From contig MAAO01000016.1 of NCBI GenBank assembly GCA_002163155.1, forward strand, positions 186,001 to 250,000: a stretch of DNA of 64,000 bases. The letters run 5' to 3'. Source of the stretch: Halobacteriovorax marinus (GTDB taxonomy: Bacteria > Bdellovibrionota > Bacteriovoracia > Bacteriovoracales > Bacteriovoracaceae). The notes beneath the pieces are model-generated. The model ran no database searches. It saw only the letters and a program-made list of their open reading frames with translations, and was not told where the DNA came from. The position numbers and the translations under genes are program-made. Below, piece by piece: positions 1-9,271 of this stretch (the first letter of the stretch is position 1; the number at the start of each line of letters is the position of its first letter).

Positions 1-439
1 AGGATATATTCCAGGATTTATAGGTTTTCCAATAGGTACAAAAGATAAGTTTACCGTTTATGTTTATGTTGAAAAGCCAGAGTCTGGAAAGGCATATTAT
101 GGTGGGGTTGTTGCTGGTCCCGTTTTCAAAAAAATAGCGCAGTACATTCTTTATAAGGATAGAAACTTGGGAAGTGCTGCTATTCAAAAGAAATTTGATT
201 TAAAAAACTCTTTTGATTCAGTGCGAGTTAAACATTCATCAACTCGTATGGTTAAGGGTGGAATACCTAACTTTGAAGGACTTGATAAAAGATCATCAGC
301 GTCACTCGCTAGAAAGCTAGGATTAAAAATTATTCATCAAGGAATTGGAGTTGTTTCTTCTCAAAGTCCTTCTACAGGTGTAAAAATTAAAGATGGAACT
401 ATTGTAAGACTTTATTACCATCCACCAAAGTATGAATAA
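1..439 (+). CDS. ftsI: FtsI/PBP3 C-terminal end with PASTA domain (partial)
   Basis: This is the 3' end of a gene that begins before the window; the frame is open from base 2. The first codons encode sequence typical of the end of a class B penicillin-binding protein transpeptidase domain (GYIPGFIGFPIG, then a VVAGPVFKKIA segment). The last ~65 residues look like a PASTA domain (GLDKRSSASLARKLGLKI and a GTIVRLYY end). FtsI is the septal peptidoglycan transpeptidase of the divisome. The gene overlaps murE by 8 bp, as expected in a dcw operon. The active-site region lies outside the window, so the assignment rests on the C-terminus and on gene order. Confidence 0.85.
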   Translation, partial: GYIPGFIGFPIGTKDKFTVYVYVEKPESGKAYYGGVVAGPVFKKIAQYILYKDRNLGSAAIQKKFDLKNSFDSVRVKHSSTRMVKGGIPNFEGLDKRSSASLARKLGLKIIHQGIGVVSSQSPSTGVKIKDGTIVRLYYHPPKYE

Positions 440-1817
440 CGAACTATTAAGTAAAATATTAAAACCATTCTTAAAGTCATCTCACTTAACATTTAAAGAT
501 GAGATTACCCAAGCGACTACTAACCTGCAATTAGCAGGTCTTGAGAGTATTGCTTTTTACAATATACCAAATTCAGAAAAAGCAGAGAATCTATTTCATC
601 AGAGACTTAAAGACTCAAAGTGTAGAAATATAATTACTAATCGCAATATTAAAGTTTCAAACTGTAACGTTTGGATCATTGAATACAGTGATTTCCTAAC
701 AGTTCAAAAGCTTGTCTGTGATAACTTGTATCCAGATAATAAATCGTTAAAGCTTGTGGGAATTACGGGTACAAATGGAAAGACAACAACGAGCTTTCTT
801 GCCATGCAGATCGCTTCAATGCTTAACTTTCCTTCTTTATCTATAGGAACGATCGGAATTAGATCAGTAGATGGAGTTGTTGAAAAAGACCTACTTAGTA
901 CTACACCAAGTTATCTTGAACTAAGAAAAATTATTCATAAATATCAAAAGAGTTATAAATTTCTTTTTATAGAAATTAGTTCCCATGCTCTTGATCAAAA
1001 AAGACTATTTGATATTGAACTTGAGCTTGGAGCTTGGACTAGCTTTTCTCAGGATCATCTTGATTATCACAAAAACTTTTCTGAATATTTTAATGCTAAA
1101 TTACTTCTTCAGAAAAATTTAAAAAACCAAGCGATTTATGTTCCTAGTAGCGAAACTGATTTAATCGCTAAGTTTGTAGAGAAATCTGTGCAACACAAAG
1201 TCATTGATCTTTTCTATAGTGAAAACCTCTCCGTGGGATTTAAAGCTAAATACAACCAAGCTAATTTAGGAATTTCAATTGCACTCATTAAAGAACTTAC
1301 CGGTCATGAATTAAAAAGCGAAGAGCTTGCACAAATCGTTTTACCTGATGGGCGTTTCGATCCAATAGTTTTTGGTGAACATATAGTTGTTGTAGACTAT
1401 GCTCATACGCCGGATGCTTTAGAAAATATTTGTAAAACAATACAGTGTGACTTCTCTGAATATAACTTAGTCATTGTCTTTGGTTGCGGTGGAGACCGCG
1501 ACAAGGGAAAACGACCCTTAATGGGAAGCATAGCTTCTCGTTACGCGAATTCTTTAATCGTAACTTCTGATAATCCTAGAACAGAAAATCCTGAAGCTAT
1601 TATTGATGACATTGTGAGTGGAGTAAACATTTCTTTTATAAGAGAAGAAGATAGACTTAAGGCCATTCAATTATCTCTTACTGATCTAAAAAAGAAATCG
1701 ATTGTTTTAATCGCAGGAAAAGGGCACGAAGACTATCAAGAGATTAATGGTGTTAAACATCACTTCTCAGACAGTGAAACCATACAACAAATTATTAAAG
1801 AGATAAAAGATGTTTAA
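432..1817 (+). CDS. murE: MurE, UDP-MurNAc-tripeptide synthetase (meso-DAP adding)
   Basis: A Mur ligase that adds the third residue of the peptidoglycan stem peptide in the cytoplasm, using ATP. The ATP-binding loop GTNGKTTT is near residue 112, followed by TTPS and EISSHALDQ motifs and the YAHTPDAL segment. The C-terminal DNPRTENP motif is the signature of enzymes that add meso-diaminopimelate rather than lysine, so a Gram-negative type wall is predicted. At 461 residues it is slightly shorter than the family average. It overlaps ftsI by 8 bp and murF by 8 bp, consistent with translational coupling. Confidence 0.96.
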   Translation: MNNELLSKILKPFLKSSHLTFKDEITQATTNLQLAGLESIAFYNIPNSEKAENLFHQRLKDSKCRNIITNRNIKVSNCNVWIIEYSDFLTVQKLVCDNLYPDNKSLKLVGITGTNGKTTTSFLAMQIASMLNFPSLSIGTIGIRSVDGVVEKDLLSTTPSYLELRKIIHKYQKSYKFLFIEISSHALDQKRLFDIELELGAWTSFSQDHLDYHKNFSEYFNAKLLLQKNLKNQAIYVPSSETDLIAKFVEKSVQHKVIDLFYSENLSVGFKAKYNQANLGISIALIKELTGHELKSEELAQIVLPDGRFDPIVFGEHIVVVDYAHTPDALENICKTIQCDFSEYNLVIVFGCGGDRDKGKRPLMGSIASRYANSLIVTSDNPRTENPEAIIDDIVSGVNISFIREEDRLKAIQLSLTDLKKKSIVLIAGKGHEDYQEINGVKHHFSDSETIQQIIKEIKDV

Positions 1818-3192
1818 TGTAGAATTGCTCAATACTTTTCAAAGCGAATTTAATTTTTCGTCTAAAATAATATCATTGTCTACAGATAGTAGAAGTTATA
1901 GTTCTGAGGGGCTTTTTATTTGTCTTGCAGGTGAGAACTTTGATGGTTTTAGTTTTGTAGAACAAGTCTTAATAAAAAATTGTAAAATCATAGTTTTCAA
2001 AAATTCGAAAGCTAACCTTTCAAAAAGAGATATACTTTTTAAGAAGTACTCTGATGTATCATTCATTAGTACTAACGATCCTCTGGAACTCTTACAATCT
2101 CTGGCTAAGAAGAGAATTGATCAATTCAAAGAAGAAGGACATTCGGTATTTGCAATTACTGGTTCTAATGGAAAAACTACTACTAAGGAAATGCTGTTCA
2201 AGTTATTGCAGTCAGTTTTTAAGGAAGAAGTTTTCGCTACTAAAGGCAATTTAAATAATCACATTGGTGTACCACTTACAATATTGTCTGCACCAATTGA
2301 ATGTACAAAGTTAATCGTGGAAATGGGATCAAATCACCTTGGTGAGTTAGCTCTACTGTGTGAAATTGCAAAGCCGGAGTTTGGTATTATTTCAAATGTT
2401 GGTGCCGCGCATATTGGACTATTTGGAAGTCTTGATAATATCTTTAAAGAAAAGAAATCTTTATACGATTACGTCTTATTAAATAAAACCGTAAAGTCTA
2501 AGTTTGTAATAAATAACAATGATGATTTTCTTTCTAAAATACCTTCTGGTGAAGTTTTGACGAAGTTTGGAAATGTCGATTCTGATTATAGTTTGGAATT
2601 TGAAACAAACGGATTTTCGTTTATCTTTAAAGAAAAAGAAGTTGTTATTAAAAATGTGAATATCTTTGAAAAATATAATCTCGAAAATCTCGCTAGTGCA
2701 CTTATTCTATGTCTTGATCTCTTTCCTGAAAAAGTTAATGACTTTGTTACGAGCGCTAATAGTTATCAAATACCTGCACTCAATAGATCAGAGTGGTTAG
2801 AAGTTGGTGGAAAAGAAATTTTCTTAGATGCCTACAATGCAAATCCTACATCAATGACCTCTTCTCTAAATTCATTTAAGAGTAATCTAGAAAGAAAGCA
2901 AATTAGCATGAGTGACTCGTTGTTCATTTTGGGCGATATGAATGAGCTTGGAGATTACACTCAAGCCGAACACAAGAAAATTGGTACTCTATTGAGTTCA
3001 ATTGGTGCCGAAAAAGTTTGTTTTGTTGGTCAGTACGCAAAGTATTATAAAGAGGGCTTTCCTGCCGGAGAAACCTTTCCCACAAAATCATCCTTAGAAG
3101 AGAAATGGCCCACATTGTCACAAAACCATAAGGTAATATTTATAAAAGCCAGTCGGTCTTTACAACTAGAGTCATTAGTAGATATAACTTAG
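1810..3192 (+). CDS. murF: MurF, UDP-MurNAc-tripeptide:D-Ala-D-Ala ligase
   Basis: It joins D-Ala-D-Ala to the UDP-MurNAc tripeptide, completing the cytoplasmic peptidoglycan precursor. The protein has the MurF arrangement: an N-terminal substrate-binding domain (STDSRS, with a LFICLAGENFDG stretch), the central ATP-binding loop GSNGKTTTKE near residue 117, the EMGSNHLGEL segment, and the C-terminal DAYNANPTSM motif. The length of 460 residues is normal. It overlaps murE, and a 29-bp gap separates it from mraY. No Ddl gene is present in the window to supply the dipeptide. Confidence 0.96.
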   Translation: MFNVELLNTFQSEFNFSSKIISLSTDSRSYSSEGLFICLAGENFDGFSFVEQVLIKNCKIIVFKNSKANLSKRDILFKKYSDVSFISTNDPLELLQSLAKKRIDQFKEEGHSVFAITGSNGKTTTKEMLFKLLQSVFKEEVFATKGNLNNHIGVPLTILSAPIECTKLIVEMGSNHLGELALLCEIAKPEFGIISNVGAAHIGLFGSLDNIFKEKKSLYDYVLLNKTVKSKFVINNNDDFLSKIPSGEVLTKFGNVDSDYSLEFETNGFSFIFKEKEVVIKNVNIFEKYNLENLASALILCLDLFPEKVNDFVTSANSYQIPALNRSEWLEVGGKEIFLDAYNANPTSMTSSLNSFKSNLERKQISMSDSLFILGDMNELGDYTQAEHKKIGTLLSSIGAEKVCFVGQYAKYYKEGFPAGETFPTKSSLEEKWPTLSQNHKVIFIKASRSLQLESLVDIT

Positions 3193-3221
3193 ATTACGAC
3201 TCATTCTATCTTAGGAAATTT

Positions 3222-4298
3222 ATGCTCTATCATTTTTTATATCCTCTGAGTCAGGATATCTCAGGCTTTAATATATTTAGATATATTACCTTTCGAACTT
3301 TTGTTGCTTTTTTAATAGCTACAATCTTTTCTATTATCTGGGGACAAATCTTCATTACATTCATGAAAAGAAAACAATTTGGACAAGTTGTTCGTGAAGA
3401 TGGACCACAAAGTCACTTAAAGAAAGCGGGAACGCCTACTATGGGTGGAATTGTTATTATTGGAACAATCTTCTTCGCCATGTTGTTTTGTGCAAATTTT
3501 ACTTCAATACCAGTGTTAGTAACTCTGGGAGTGACATTGTCCTATTTTATCTTAGGATTTATTGATGACTATTTAAAAGTATTGAAAAAGAATTCTGATG
3601 GAATTTCAGCTAAGGGAAAATTGCTCTGGCAGTTTGCTACAGCATTGCTTGCTGGTTACTTTCTCATTGATCAGGGTATTATCGATACAAAACTCTATAT
3701 GCCTTTTGTGAAAGGACCAGTGTTAGATATGGGTTGGTTCTATGTTCTCTTCATTGGAGTGGTTGTTGTTGGATCTAGTAACGCAGTGAATCTGACAGAT
3801 GGTTTAGATGGTCTCGCTATCGGTCCAATAATTACATCTGCAGCAAGTTTGGGCATTATTGCTTATGCTGCGGGTCACAAAGAGATCGCTTCATATCTAT
3901 TTATTCCATACGTTGAAAATATTGGTGAATTGATGGTTATTTCTGCGGCCATAATAGGTGCCGGAGTAGGCTTTCTGTGGTACAACTCTTATCCTGCACA
4001 GGTATTTATGGGCGATGTAGGCTCGTTAAGCCTTGGTGGGAATTTAGGTATTGTTGCTGTTCTGACTAAGAGTGAAATATTGTTTGTCATTATTGGTGGA
4101 ATTTTTGTAGTTGAGGCTTTGTCGGTCATACTGCAGGTGGCTTCATACAAAACTAGAAAGAAAAGAATTTTTAAAATGGCACCTATTCATCATCATTTTG
4201 AGTTGAAGGGTTGGCCGGAGCCAAAAGTTATAGTTAGGTTTTGGATTATTAGTATATTCTTAGCAATGTTTGCAATTGCAACATTGAAAATGAGGTAA
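3222..4298 (+). CDS. mraY: MraY, phospho-MurNAc-pentapeptide translocase
   Basis: A polytopic membrane enzyme that transfers phospho-MurNAc-pentapeptide to undecaprenyl phosphate, making lipid I. Family hallmarks include GTPTMGG near residue 71, the aspartate-rich GFIDDYLKV motif, NLTDGLDGLA, FMGDVGSL, and the C-terminal MAPIHHHFELKGW histidine motif. The length (358) matches the family. It is followed 4 bp later by murD. Confidence 0.97.
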   Translation: MLYHFLYPLSQDISGFNIFRYITFRTFVAFLIATIFSIIWGQIFITFMKRKQFGQVVREDGPQSHLKKAGTPTMGGIVIIGTIFFAMLFCANFTSIPVLVTLGVTLSYFILGFIDDYLKVLKKNSDGISAKGKLLWQFATALLAGYFLIDQGIIDTKLYMPFVKGPVLDMGWFYVLFIGVVVVGSSNAVNLTDGLDGLAIGPIITSAASLGIIAYAAGHKEIASYLFIPYVENIGELMVISAAIIGAGVGFLWYNSYPAQVFMGDVGSLSLGGNLGIVAVLTKSEILFVIIGGIFVVEALSVILQVASYKTRKKRIFKMAPIHHHFELKGWPEPKVIVRFWIISIFLAMFAIATLKMR

Positions 4299-4302
4299 AT
4301 AG

Positions 4303-5685
4303 ATGGAACGTTTTCAAGGTAAGAAAGTTCTCATTGTTGGTGTAGGAAAAACAGGTTTCACGTTGATTAACTTTTTTAATAAAGTTGGTTGTGACATAAA
4401 AGTAACCGACATTAAGCCAATTTTTGATTTAAATAAAGCTGTTAAAAAACTTAAAAGAATTCAGCCGCCACTTAAGATGGCGTTTGGTGAGCATAGAAAC
4501 GAAGACTTTTTAGAAGCTGACGTTATTGTTTACTCTGCTTCTGTAAATCCTGATCTTCCTCAGTTAGAGTTAGCTCGTCAAAATGGAAAAGAAGTTTACT
4601 CTGAATTTGCCTTAGGTAATGTCCTTTGTAGAAAGCCAATAATTGCTGTTTGTGGAAGCATGGGAAGAACTACTGTTGCTCACATGATTGGCTACACGCT
4701 TAAGTTGGATGGAAAAAATGTATTCATTGGTGGAACTTCAGAAAGTCCATTTATTGAATTCTCAATGCTACCTAACAAAGATGAAATTGATTATGTAGTT
4801 GTAGAAGTTTCAGCAGTCCAAATGAGAAAGTTAGACAACTTCCATCCAAGACTTGTTGTTTTTACAAATATTTCAGAGAATTACCCCGATAAGCACTTCA
4901 ACTCTGTTGGAGATTATATCGAGACAAAGCTAAGTATTATCAAAACACTTTCACCAGATGATACTTTAGTTGTTAACTTTGACCAGTTAGCAAACAATAC
5001 ATTCTTTAGAAATGCTAACTGTCAGACTTACTGGTACTCAAGAAAGTCATTCGTTTCAATGGGTGTCATTAATGAGATCCAAGGAACTCATTTCCACGAC
5101 AGAAGAATTCATTCTAATATCAATTACCATTCTGAATTTAAAGTTAATCAAATGAGAATTATCGGTCAAAACAACAGAGAGAACTTACTTGCAGCTATCA
5201 CTGCTTGTAAGGCGCTTGAGGTTTCTGACAAATCGATTCAGACTTGTATTGAAAAATTCCCAGGAATTCCTCATAGATTGGAATTCTTGATGGAAAAAAA
5301 TGGAGTGGCTTTTTATAACGATTCAAAAGCTGAAAAAATGGAAGAGCTTTGTAAGTCGATCGAGTCTTTTAAAAATCAGGTAATTTTAATTGCTGGTGGT
5401 AAAGATATCGAAGATTTTGATTTTGAACCATTCACTGAACATGTAATTAACCACAGTCGAGTTATTGTTCTTGTTGGTGAGTGTAAAGAAAGAATGAACA
5501 GAGCACTTCAAGAGCATAATCAAACTTTTATTGTAGGATCATTTGAGGAATCAATTCTTCTTGCATATCAAAAATCTAGAACTGGTGACGTAATTCTTCT
5601 CTCTCCTGGAAACGGGGCTTCGGATTTCTTTAGAGATTACGAAGAGCGTGGAAGTTACTTCAAAAAACTTGTTTATCAATTGTAA
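4303..5685 (+). CDS. murD: MurD-type Mur ligase with altered ATP-binding motifs
   Basis: By position (mraY-murD-ftsW), fold and length (460) this is UDP-MurNAc-L-alanine:D-glutamate ligase. The C-terminal half is conventional: QNNRENLLAA, the YNDSKA motif, AGGKD, and LLSPGNGASDFF. The central ATPase domain is not. The P-loop reads CGSMGRTT (residues 117-124), with arginine at position 122 where Mur ligases have an invariant lysine, and the downstream Asp-His metal motif is replaced by Asn-Tyr in NISENYPDKH (about 189-198). The EVS glutamate (168) and the candidate carbamylated lysine (about 209) remain. No other MurD is in the window. It could be an active variant with altered nucleotide handling, or a family-wide change in this lineage. 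Confidence 0.88.
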   Translation: MERFQGKKVLIVGVGKTGFTLINFFNKVGCDIKVTDIKPIFDLNKAVKKLKRIQPPLKMAFGEHRNEDFLEADVIVYSASVNPDLPQLELARQNGKEVYSEFALGNVLCRKPIIAVCGSMGRTTVAHMIGYTLKLDGKNVFIGGTSESPFIEFSMLPNKDEIDYVVVEVSAVQMRKLDNFHPRLVVFTNISENYPDKHFNSVGDYIETKLSIIKTLSPDDTLVVNFDQLANNTFFRNANCQTYWYSRKSFVSMGVINEIQGTHFHDRRIHSNINYHSEFKVNQMRIIGQNNRENLLAAITACKALEVSDKSIQTCIEKFPGIPHRLEFLMEKNGVAFYNDSKAEKMEELCKSIESFKNQVILIAGGKDIEDFDFEPFTEHVINHSRVIVLVGECKERMNRALQEHNQTFIVGSFEESILLAYQKSRTGDVILLSPGNGASDFFRDYEERGSYFKKLVYQL

Positions 5686-5690
5686 AAATT

Positions 5691-5718
5691 AAAAGGAGCT
5701 CTAAGCTCCTTTTTTTTT
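5691..5718 (+). terminator. Rho-independent terminator between murD and ftsW
   Basis: A perfect 10-bp stem (AAAAGGAGCT / AGCTCCTTTT) with a 3-nt CTA loop runs straight into a run of T residues, 5 bp after the murD stop codon. It splits the cell-wall cluster into two transcription units or attenuates readthrough. Confidence 0.85.
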
Positions 5719-5771
5719 ATATTACCTCAATATTACTTGCGCCGTTTCCAGAACCCCATTAAAATAAAAGT

Positions 5772-6977
5772 ATGATTGATGAGTATTCACGGATGGATAA
5801 GTTCTCCACTTATTTAAAATTTGCATTAGGAACGTTAATTGTTGTTGGCGTGATTATGGTTTATTCAGCCAGTTACATGTATGCAAAAGAAAAATTTGGA
5901 AATTCAGGTTACTTTTTTTTAAGGCAATTATTATTTGTGGGAGTTTCACTGACTGTTGCTTTTGTTATTTCTAAGACAAAATACAAATTTTGGCTAAAAT
6001 TTTCCTTACACATCAATTACTTTGCTAGTTTTCTCTTGATGCTGACGTTTGTCCCAGGACTTAAAACAGTAGTAAAAGGAGCAAACCGATGGCTACGTAT
6101 TGGTGGCTTCACTCTACAACCTGGCGAATTTGTAAAATACACGGTAATCTTAGTTTCCATTATTTTCTTTGAGAACTTTCAAAAATTCGATAGAAATAAG
6201 AGAATAAATTATGGTGTTTGTATGGGCCTACCTTTCTTGTTGCTCATTCTTCAGCCTGACTTTGGAACTTTTTCAATTTGCTTCTTCGGCATGAGCTTTG
6301 TTTGTTTTCTAAGTTCTTTTCCAAGAAAATATTTCTATTCTGCTTTTGTTTCAGGAATTATTTTAGGTGGAGTTGTTCTAGTCTCTGCTCCTTATAGAGT
6401 GAAAAGGTTACTTTCATTCTTAAATCCGTGGGAAAATGCACAAGGTTCAGGCTTTCAAATTATTCAGTCTTGGATTGGCTTTGCTAATGGTGGATTCTTT
6501 GGAATGGGGCCAGGTAACAGTATTGAAAAATTGTTCTATTTACCTGAGGCGCACAATGACTTCATTTTCTCTGTTATAGGTGAAGAGTTTGGATTTCTTG
6601 GTGTTTTCCTCATGGCGGGACTCTTTTTATCTGTAATCTATTTTGGATTTGTCTTGGCCATGAAAGTTAAGCTGAGAGAGGGGTCATTACTCATGGCAGC
6701 AATAATCTTTGTGATTGGAATTCAAAGTGTACTAAATATGGGAGTAGTTCTTGGCCTACTTCCAACGAAAGGACTAAATCTCCCATTTATTAGTTATGGT
6801 GGATCTTCACTTTTAAGTAATTTGTTTGGGCTAGGTCTATTTTTCTCTGTTCTCAGAGCTTATAAAGAATCACACCTTACTTCTCACACCACTTCTGGTG
6901 AATTTAATCCACATTCTAACCCATCACCAGGTTTTCAAAACCTAAGAAATCAGGCATCATCTAGCATTCCTCGTTAA
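5772..6977 (+). CDS. ftsW: FtsW, septal peptidoglycan glycosyltransferase
   Basis: A SEDS-family polytopic membrane protein that polymerises lipid II at the septum with FtsI. It has about ten hydrophobic segments, the KGANRWLRIG and LQPGEFVK stretches, the large loop ending in LPEAHNDFIFSVIGEE (the segment holding the catalytic aspartate in the family), and the final LPFISYGGSSLLSN motif. The 401-residue length is normal. The tail is polar, Ser/Pro/Asn-rich and cytoplasmic. The first ATG has no clear Shine-Dalgarno sequence, and a second ATG seven codons in is possible. It follows a terminator, so it may have its own promoter. Confidence 0.94.
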   Translation: MIDEYSRMDKFSTYLKFALGTLIVVGVIMVYSASYMYAKEKFGNSGYFFLRQLLFVGVSLTVAFVISKTKYKFWLKFSLHINYFASFLLMLTFVPGLKTVVKGANRWLRIGGFTLQPGEFVKYTVILVSIIFFENFQKFDRNKRINYGVCMGLPFLLLILQPDFGTFSICFFGMSFVCFLSSFPRKYFYSAFVSGIILGGVVLVSAPYRVKRLLSFLNPWENAQGSGFQIIQSWIGFANGGFFGMGPGNSIEKLFYLPEAHNDFIFSVIGEEFGFLGVFLMAGLFLSVIYFGFVLAMKVKLREGSLLMAAIIFVIGIQSVLNMGVVLGLLPTKGLNLPFISYGGSSLLSNLFGLGLFFSVLRAYKESHLTSHTTSGEFNPHSNPSPGFQNLRNQASSSIPR

Positions 6978-6996
6978 TCGAGCAGCTGGAGAAAAT

Positions 6997-8367
6997 ATGT
7001 TTATTCCTAGAAAGAATATTAAGGTTCATTTTATTGGAATTGGTGGAATCGGAATGAGCGGAATTGCTGAAGTTCTTCTTTCACTTGGTTATAAGGTATC
7101 TGGCTCAGATATTTCTGAATCTCAAACAGTAGTTAAACTTAGAGCATTAGGTGCTGACGTTTTTGTAGGCCATGCTGCGGGGAATGTTAAAGACGCAACC
7201 GTTATGGTGTATTCATCCGCAATTGATGAAGCGAATCCGGAGATCATTGCAGGTAAGGCAAAGAGATTACCATTAATGAGAAGAGCAGAAATGCTAGCTG
7301 AGCTCATGAGGTTAAAGTACGGGTTGGCCATTGCTGGAACTCACGGAAAAACAACCACAACAAGTTTTCTTGCTACGATACTTCAAGAAAGCCAATATGA
7401 TCCAACATATATAATTGGAGGAATCGTTAAGAACTTGGAAGGCCATGCAAAAGTCGGAAAAGGAAAATTCTTAGTGGCTGAGGCTGATGAATCTGATGGG
7501 TCTTTCTTGTTGTTAAATCCAATAATGTCAGTCGTAACAAATATTGATAATGATCACATGGATCACTATGGAGATGAGGCAACATTAGTGGCTTCATTTA
7601 AGGAGTTTATTAATAAAGTTCCTTTCTATGGATTAACGGCGCTTAATGCTCATGATGAAAGACTCATGGGACTAATTCCAGAAATTAAAAAGCCTTGGGT
7701 TACGTTTGGTATTGAAATTAAGGCTGATTTTGAAGCTCGTAATATTCGTTATGAAACAAACATTGCTATCTTTGACTTATTTCATAAGAACGAATTTGCT
7801 GTTGAAATCAAAATTACAATTCCAGGAAAACACAATATATTAAATTCTCTCGGAGCCATTGCTCTAGCTTTTAATATGGGATTATCATTTGAGGAAATTG
7901 CTAGTTCAATATTTAAGTTTGACGGAGTTGGACGACGTTTTCAAACGCTTTTCACTAAAAAGAACTTTGAAATAATAGATGATTATGCACATCACCCTAC
8001 TGAAATAGAAACAACATTAAAAACAATGAAAGAGACTCGACCAAATCAAAAGATTGTCGTTGTTTTTGAACCACATCGATATAGTAGAACAAAGGATTGT
8101 TGGAATGATTTCCTTCATTGTTTTAACTCTGCTGATATTGTTTATATTTCGCCTATCTACCCTGCTAGTGAGAAACCAATTCCTGGCATTGAGACTGAAA
8201 GATTGATTGCAGATATTAATAATCTCCATCCTGGTCTTGTTTCCAAATTAGAAAATATAAAAAAGTTAGATACTATAATTGAAAAGTATAAAGATGAAGC
8301 TGTTACTCTTGTGACTTTGGGTGCAGGAACAATTGGTAAAGCAATTAGAAGCTTTGTAGAAGAATAA
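6997..8367 (+). CDS. murC: MurC, UDP-MurNAc:L-alanine ligase
   Basis: Adds the first stem-peptide residue, L-alanine, to UDP-MurNAc. Seen are the N-terminal GIGGIGMSGIAEVL loop, the canonical P-loop GTHGKTTTT near residue 112, the EADESDGSF motif, NIDNDHMDHYG, and the DDYAHHPTEI and FEPHRYSR C-terminal motifs. At 456 residues it is full length. A GGAG ribosome-binding site precedes the ATG. It starts only 19 bp after ftsW, so there is no room for murG, which normally sits here. It shares one base with murB (TAATG). Confidence 0.97.
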   Translation: MFIPRKNIKVHFIGIGGIGMSGIAEVLLSLGYKVSGSDISESQTVVKLRALGADVFVGHAAGNVKDATVMVYSSAIDEANPEIIAGKAKRLPLMRRAEMLAELMRLKYGLAIAGTHGKTTTTSFLATILQESQYDPTYIIGGIVKNLEGHAKVGKGKFLVAEADESDGSFLLLNPIMSVVTNIDNDHMDHYGDEATLVASFKEFINKVPFYGLTALNAHDERLMGLIPEIKKPWVTFGIEIKADFEARNIRYETNIAIFDLFHKNEFAVEIKITIPGKHNILNSLGAIALAFNMGLSFEEIASSIFKFDGVGRRFQTLFTKKNFEIIDDYAHHPTEIETTLKTMKETRPNQKIVVVFEPHRYSRTKDCWNDFLHCFNSADIVYISPIYPASEKPIPGIETERLIADINNLHPGLVSKLENIKKLDTIIEKYKDEAVTLVTLGAGTIGKAIRSFVEE

Positions 8368-9263
8368 TGACAATAGATAAGATACTCATTAATCATGAAG
8401 ACATAAGGCTTGAGTTAAAAAAAGATTTAACAAAGTTTACCACCATGCGCTTAAAAGCAACTGGTGATTTAATTACTGTCACAAGTGTTGAAGGTTTGAA
8501 GCTTTGTTTAAAGTCACTCTTTGAAAATAACTTAAATTATAGAATTCTTGGCATGGGAGCTAATCAACTTATTCCAAGTACATCAGATATACCCTACTTA
8601 AAGCTAGCAATCCCTTTTGATAAATCTTACTTAAGTGAAGTTAGAGATACATACGTTTTACCTGCTTCAGTCACTCTTAGTATTTTATCATCCCATGCCG
8701 TTAAGTTTGGACTGACTGGATGGGAAGCGTTTACAGGAATTCCTGCCACCTTGGGCGGGGCTGTATTTATGAACGCTGGAACTAACTTAGGTGAAATAGG
8801 AAAATTAATCACGAAAGTTTATTTAATAGATAAATTAGGTAATGAAAAAATAATTGAAATTGGGAAAGACTCTTTCTCTTATCGTTCAAATAACTTTCTA
8901 GCCGATGGTGACTTTATTTATCAAGTGGAAATGAGGCATTTGGGGATTAATAATGAGATTTCGGAAGTTATAAAAAAATATTTAGATTTAAGAAATCGCA
9001 CGCAACCCCTTAAAGAATGGACTTGTGGCTGTGTTTTTAAAAACAACAAGGGCAAGAGAACTTGCCTGGCCGGAAAATTTATTGATATACTAGGTTTGAA
9101 AGGACTAACTTCTAATGGAATGAGAATTAGTCCAAAGCATGCCAACTTTATGGAGAATGTAGATTCTGCTGCTCATGAAGATGTGGTTGCTCTAATTAAA
9201 ATAATCAAGGATGAACTTCACCTGCAATATGGTGTTGAATTTGAAACGGAAGTTAAACTTTAG
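8367..9263 (+). CDS. murB: MurB, UDP-N-acetylenolpyruvoylglucosamine reductase
   Basis: A FAD enzyme that reduces UDP-GlcNAc-enolpyruvate to UDP-MurNAc with NADPH. The FAD-binding part contains GMGANQL (about 62-68) and GIPATLGGAVFMNAG (about 124-138); the substrate-binding part has YRSNNF and the CGCVFKN motif. The residue that acts as proton donor, serine in the best-known MurBs, is cysteine here (residue 222). Both Ser and Cys occur in the family, so activity is expected. Its 298 residues fit the shorter MurB class. Translation is probably coupled to murC. Confidence 0.94.
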   Translation: MTIDKILINHEDIRLELKKDLTKFTTMRLKATGDLITVTSVEGLKLCLKSLFENNLNYRILGMGANQLIPSTSDIPYLKLAIPFDKSYLSEVRDTYVLPASVTLSILSSHAVKFGLTGWEAFTGIPATLGGAVFMNAGTNLGEIGKLITKVYLIDKLGNEKIIEIGKDSFSYRSNNFLADGDFIYQVEMRHLGINNEISEVIKKYLDLRNRTQPLKEWTCGCVFKNNKGKRTCLAGKFIDILGLKGLTSNGMRISPKHANFMENVDSAAHEDVVALIKIIKDELHLQYGVEFETEVKL

Positions 9264-9271
9264 GGCATTTA

